Positions 61,025 to 64,000 of a DNA stretch of 64,000 nucleotides are shown piece after piece. Each line of letters starts with the position of its first letter. Position 1 is the first letter of the stretch. The stretch spans positions 1-64,000 of the forward strand of contig OY282457.1 in the NCBI GenBank assembly GCA_958296235.1. Reading direction: 5' to 3'. The position numbers and the translations under genes were made by a program. The notes below the pieces were generated by a model. The model saw only the letters and a list, made by a program, of their open reading frames with translations. It ran no database searches and had not been told where the DNA came from. Origin of the DNA: an uncultured Candidatus Binatia bacterium. GTDB lineage: Bacteria; Desulfobacterota; Binatia; Bin18.

Positions 61025-61804
61025 ATGAAGATGCCCGTCCGTCCCATTCCCCTGATTGCGGCTGCCCTCTCGTTTTGTATCGTCAGTTGTGCCGCCCAAA
61101 AGACGCCGCCTCGGGTGGTGCGAGAAAAGCCCAAGCTGACGGCAGCCTCATGCGAGGAGGCGAATCGGCTGGTCTATAAAGCCGTCCAGACTATGGGCTA
61201 CACCATCGCCGAATACAACCTGGCGCGACCGGGGCAGGCGGGGCGCATCTCCGCAACCAAGGAAAGCGCGACTGACGGCGTGGTGACCATTACGTGTACT
61301 GAGAGCAGTGCCACGATTGATGCCCGGAATGCGGTCAATGTTCCGTTGCTGATTGGCGCGGCTGAGCGTCCGCACCATTTTGTGAACAGCTTTCCCATGA
61401 CGTATCAGATGGTCCAGCGGCGCGAGGCGTATCAAACCGCCAACCCCGAAACCGGCACCCTCCAACTGACCATTGTGCCGCTCAACAGTTTTGAATCGCA
61501 GAATGTCCTGGGCAGCGATATGCAGGCGAGCGGGATTTTGCCGGTGCGGGTGACGGTCCAGAACAACACGCCCCGCCCGTATGCCATAGAGGCCAGCAAG
61601 ATTTTTCTGGTGCCCGAAGGTGGCGGGCGGGTTGCCCCAGTCTCCTCACCCGGCGGGGGCAGCGCGCTCCAGGATATGACGATCGAGCCCGGCCAGAGCG
61701 CGTCCGGCTTTCTCTACTATCCGGCCGGCAGCTATTCTTCTGCCCGCACTTCCGTAATTGACAAGGAGAATGACGAACGCGAGGGGTTTTCGGTGCAGTT
61801 CTGA
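61025..61804 (+). CDS. Hypothetical lipoprotein
   Basis: A 259-residue protein with a lipoprotein signal (IPLIAAALSFCIVSCAAQ; Cys after VSC). The mature part has two beta-rich modules (RLVYKAVQTMGYTIAEYNLA, ASGILPVRVTVQNNTPRPYA), the second with an immunoglobulin-like look. AAGGAG lies upstream of ATG 61025. Not recognised beyond that; expected to be anchored in the outer membrane. Confidence 0.65.
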   Translation: MKMPVRPIPLIAAALSFCIVSCAAQKTPPRVVREKPKLTAASCEEANRLVYKAVQTMGYTIAEYNLARPGQAGRISATKESATDGVVTITCTESSATIDARNAVNVPLLIGAAERPHHFVNSFPMTYQMVQRREAYQTANPETGTLQLTIVPLNSFESQNVLGSDMQASGILPVRVTVQNNTPRPYAIEASKIFLVPEGGGRVAPVSSPGGGSALQDMTIEPGQSASGFLYYPAGSYSSARTSVIDKENDEREGFSVQF

Positions 61805-61809
61805 TTCCC

Positions 61810-62415
61810 TTAATGCCCCACCTGCTCGCGCGCTTTGTCAACATAACGCTGGAGAAGCAGGCGCATGGTTTCCGCGGGCTGAATGCCGATGAGCGGGAAC
61901 TCGCCGAGGAGAAAAGTGGGATAGCCGACTATGCCAAACCTGGCGGCTTCCTGTTCGGTCTCTTGGACCCGCTTGGTCAGCTCGCCGGACTGTAGGGATT
62001 GCGCCAATTCAGCCACGGGCAAACCCACCTGTTCGGCCACGCCAAGCAAAACAGACAGGTCGCCAATATCCCGCTCTGCCTCAAACGCGGCCACAAACAC
62101 CGCCTCGTGATAGGCGGCAAACAGGTCATGGCCTTTGGCGAATTCAGCCGCTTCTAAGGCGTAGGCCGAGTCCAGCCATTTTGCTGGGATGCGGAGCGGG
62201 ACGCCGGTTTCGCGCGAGATACGCACGATTTTGCCTTTGGCATCATCCCCGATCATCTCACCATTTTTCCAGCCCTTGTGCCGGCGGGCGATATTGATGC
62301 CTTTCCACACCAGCTCGATTGCGAGTTGACCGTCGAGCTGTTCCATTACGCGCTTGGCGATATAGCTGAGGGAAGAGGCATAATCGTAGTAGACCGGGAT
62401 TTTAACGTTCGCCAT
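61810..62415 (-). CDS. DsbA-family oxidoreductase / 2-hydroxychromene-2-carboxylate isomerase-like
   Basis: Thioredoxin-fold protein of 201 residues. Starts [19 protein letters not shown], where DsbA proteins have CxxC; here there is no Cys pair, so it is of the FrnE/HCCA isomerase type. Helical insert ([19 protein letters not shown]) and [20 protein letters not shown], with the cis-Pro in GYPT. Possibly a glutathione-linked isomerase; cytoplasmic, no signal. Convergent with the lipoprotein gene. Confidence 0.82.
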   Translation of the reverse strand: MANVKIPVYYDYASSLSYIAKRVMEQLDGQLAIELVWKGINIARRHKGWKNGEMIGDDAKGKIVRISRETGVPLRIPAKWLDSAYALEAAEFAKGHDLFAAYHEAVFVAAFEAERDIGDLSVLLGVAEQVGLPVAELAQSLQSGELTKRVQETEQEAARFGIVGYPTFLLGEFPLIGIQPAETMRLLLQRYVDKAREQVGH

Positions 62416-62493
62416 GAGGATGCACCCTCTTCATTCCTGGTGGCCAAAACTGTACCCGGCGTTCCATTGCACGGGCAAGAGGGTTGGACTAGA

Positions 62494-62661
62494 GTGGCTA
62501 TCAACGCTCGACTCTGTTCACCTCAAGAGAAAGGAATAGCCGTTTTACGATTGATATCGGCCGTAGGCGGTCTACTCGTCACCCTTGGTCTGGCGGTTGC
62601 GGGCTGGAGACAACGCGTTCGGATTCAGCAACTCGTCGAGGAGATTAAGGAGACCGCATGA
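62494..62661 (+). CDS. 55-residue membrane protein
   Basis: One helix (LISAVGGLLVTLGLAVAG) followed by a basic amphipathic segment (WRQRVRIQQLVEEIKETA). GTG 62494 is the best start outside the opposite-strand dsbA gene, though the ribosome-binding site is weak; a longer in-frame reading would run through that gene. Stop overlaps the next small gene (ATGA). Confidence 0.4.
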   Translation: MAINARLCSPQEKGIAVLRLISAVGGLLVTLGLAVAGWRQRVRIQQLVEEIKETA

Positions 62662-62747
62662 CTGGGATAGAGATTTTTGCCGCAGGTGTCGGGCTGGCGA
62701 TCTTGGCGACCATTGGGGTGTTTGTCTGGAGACTGACAAGACCATGA
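62658..62747 (+). CDS. 29-residue membrane peptide
   Basis: MTGIEIFAAGVGLAILATIG with FVWRLTRP at the end: a single membrane helix with a basic tail. ATG 62658 overlaps the previous stop, so it is coupled; the UGSC selenoprotein starts 20 bases later. Confidence 0.45.
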   Translation: MTGIEIFAAGVGLAILATIGVFVWRLTRP

Positions 62748-62767
62748 AATCATTGTAGGAGGTGCGT

Positions 62768-63355
62768 ATGGGACAGATTGAAGTCCTCAGTCCGGTTGGA
62801 GAAGCGCAAGTCGGCGATCTGCCGCTTGCCCGACGAGACCGGAACTTACAAGGGAAAACAATCGGCTTTCTAAATAACCGCAAGGCCAACGCCGGCCTGC
62901 TGCTCGAACAGGTGGAAGCGCTGCTGCACGAACGCTGTGGAGATTTCGCTGTTATTAAAGGTGAAAAGAATGCCTCACTCGGCGCACCCAAAGAGGTCAT
63001 GGCCCGCCTGTCAACCTGTGACGTGGTTGTCGCGGCCATAGGCGATTGAGGCTCATGCACGTCGTGGGGTCTCCACGACACCATTGAACTGGAAAAGCAG
63101 GGAGTTCCGACCGCCATCATTTGCAGCGACGAGTTTGCGCCGCTCGGCCGTGCCGAGTCCCGCACCCTGGGTATGAGCGGTGTGCCCATTGCCGTGATTC
63201 CCCATCCCCTGGCCGGTAATACGCCGCAGGTGGTACAGGCCAAAGCCGCGGCTGTGGTGGATGAAATTCTGGCTATTTTGACCCAGCCCGCGGAGCAGTT
63301 GGCCGACAGGTATCGCGGGCGGTTTCTTAAGCCGATGGGGAAAAAGATCGCATGA
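62768..63355 (+). CDS. UGSC-family selenoprotein (UGA-encoded selenocysteine)
   Basis: A 195-residue protein read through an in-frame UGA at 63047-63049. Around it the sequence reads AIGD-U-GSCTSWGLHDT, the Sec-Gly-Ser-Cys motif of the UGSC family. After the UGA the frame continues without break (VPTAIICSDEFAPLGRAES and HPLAGNTPQVVQAKAA) to TGA 63353. A hairpin 11 bases after the UGA matches a bacterial SECIS. ATG 62768 has GGAGG five bases upstream. It sits just before a long partner gene. Redox role is likely; substrate unknown. Confidence 0.93.
63047..63079 (+). promoter_or_regulatory. Bacterial SECIS element
   Basis: UGA at 63047-63049, then 11 bases, then stem GTCGTGG (63061-63067) with CCACGAC (63073-63079) and loop GGTCT (63068-63072). 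The loop and spacing equal those known for E. coli formate dehydrogenase SECIS, which SelB binds. Confidence 0.85.
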
Positions 63356-63360
63356 ACGCG

Positions 63361-63499
63361 CTTCGACTTCGCCCCTATGGAGCTACGCTCAGCATGAACG
63401 GCAAACAAGTTTGCCTGAACCACTAGCCCCTTACCACTCTGAATAAAGCCGGGTCAGGCGGTCCCGTTTGGCCTGAGCGTAGCGTCAGCGGAGTCGAAG
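63361..63499. repeat. Inverted pair of REP-like repeats
   Basis: Left arm from 63361 (TTCGACT...GCTACGCTCAG...AACGG) and right arm 63464-63499 are roughly inverse copies. A further perfect palindrome GGCAAAC/GTTTGCC is at 63400-63415. Lies between the selenoprotein and partner genes; about 175 bases without a gene. Confidence 0.6.
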
Positions 63500-63529
63500 G
63501 GAGAATGGGGAGGAGGGAGGAATGGCGTA

Positions 63530-64000
63530 ATGGATTGCCAATCAGACAAAATCTCCCTGGACGATTCTCTCGAATCCGTCAATGACTGGTTTTACGACCA
63601 GGGCTGGACGGATGGTCTCCCGATTATTCCACCCACACCCGAGCGGGTAGAAAAGATGCTGGCCTGGACGGACCGCGCTCCCCAAGACGCGCTGGGGCCG
63701 ATACCGCCCGGATACGGCAGTGCCACACTGGAAAAATTAGCCGTAAACGCAGTCATGGCCGGCTGTGTGCCCGAATATTTTCCGGTCATTATTGCCGCGG
63801 TTGAGGCATTGCTCGAAGGCCCGTTCAATCTGTACGGGGTTCAGAGTACAACCCATCCCTGCGCGCCGCTGCTGATTCTCAACGGCCCGATTGCGGCTGA
63901 GCTCGGCGTCAACTCTCGCTACAACGCCTTTGGCCAGGGCTGGCGGCCAAACGCCACAGTCGGTCGAGCGATTCGCCTGGTTTTGCTGAATATCGGTGGG
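63530..64000 (+). CDS. UGSC-associated hypothetical protein, N-terminal part
   Basis: Open from ATG 63530 to the window edge (157 residues seen). It begins SLESVNDWFYDQGWTDGLPI and PPTPERVEKMLAW, then GYGSATLEKLAVNAVMAGCV, LLEGPFNLYGVQSTTHPCAP and a Gly-rich end. I do not recognise a known fold; the Trp/Thr-rich start is common in proteins encoded beside UGSC genes. GGAGGGAGG lies upstream. It is soluble with no signal peptide. Confidence 0.7.
   Translation, partial: MDCQSDKISLDDSLESVNDWFYDQGWTDGLPIIPPTPERVEKMLAWTDRAPQDALGPIPPGYGSATLEKLAVNAVMAGCVPEYFPVIIAAVEALLEGPFNLYGVQSTTHPCAPLLILNGPIAAELGVNSRYNAFGQGWRPNATVGRAIRLVLLNIGG

Noticed and set aside
62278-62493. 127-residue version of the small membrane protein
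   Set aside because: The extra part lies antisense to the DsbA-like gene and has no protein-like pattern.
63047-63049. UGA read as a stop that ends a 95-residue protein
   Set aside because: Coding continues in frame with the UGSC motif and a SECIS hairpin at the right distance.

Overview
The window is a 64 kb piece of a GC-rich bacterial chromosome. It encodes UGA-decoded selenocysteine (a UGSC-family protein), coenzyme F420 biosynthesis, a luciferase-like oxidoreductase, class I FBP aldolase with FBPase, secreted matrixin-type proteases and many small membrane proteins. This mix suggests an uncultured lineage such as Tectomicrobia/Entotheonella or a deltaproteobacterial relative. That placement is inference from gene content; no rRNA is present.

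Layout. 1-2.2 kb: molybdate ABC transporter modABC (modA cut by the window edge), then tRNA-Arg(UCG). 2.5-7.4 kb: a polyprenyl-sugar type cluster (flippase-like protein, GT-C mannosyltransferase-like protein, YdjY-like protein, two GT2 enzymes). 7.4-10.8 kb: lower-GC accessory stretch with small hypotheticals, a secreted protein plus matrixin metalloprotease, and an IS remnant. 10.8-15.3 kb (minus): fba/fbp gluconeogenesis pair, then an oxidoreductase/hydrolase/small membrane protein operon. 15.4-23.3 kb (minus): an overlapping seven-gene operon joining a permuted ATP-grasp/alpha-E pair to a partner-switching module (HATPase, STAS, RsbU-like), a periplasmic binding protein and a sensor histidine kinase. 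23.6-34.3 kb (minus): a defence island with type I restriction-modification (hsdM frameshifted), an embedded two-gene nucleotidyltransferase-like module, a PIN/RHH toxin-antitoxin pair, an orphan HigA-like regulator, a YgjP peptidase and clear duplication scars.

34.4-38.7 kb (minus): F420 genes cofG-cofH-cofD-cofE with a recognisable promoter. 39.3-57.8 kb (plus) is mostly housekeeping: lipB, an enoyl-CoA hydratase, a phosphatase, a CAU tRNA next to tilS, ftsH, glmM, nnr, tsaE, lysC, cimA, a DUF368 protein, an M23 lipoprotein, apt, a transporter, rdgB, a squalene/phytoene synthase and mug. 58.4-60.9 kb (minus): two tandem copies of a nitroreductase plus small integrase-SAM-like protein pair. 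61-64 kb: a lipoprotein, a DsbA-like protein, two tiny membrane proteins, and the UGSC selenoprotein with an in-frame UGA followed by a SECIS-type hairpin, then its probable partner gene, which runs off the window.

The strongest items for follow-up are the UGSC selenoprotein locus, the partner-switch/ATP-grasp operon, the duplicated nitroreductase/SAM-like cassettes and the two-gene module inside the restriction locus.
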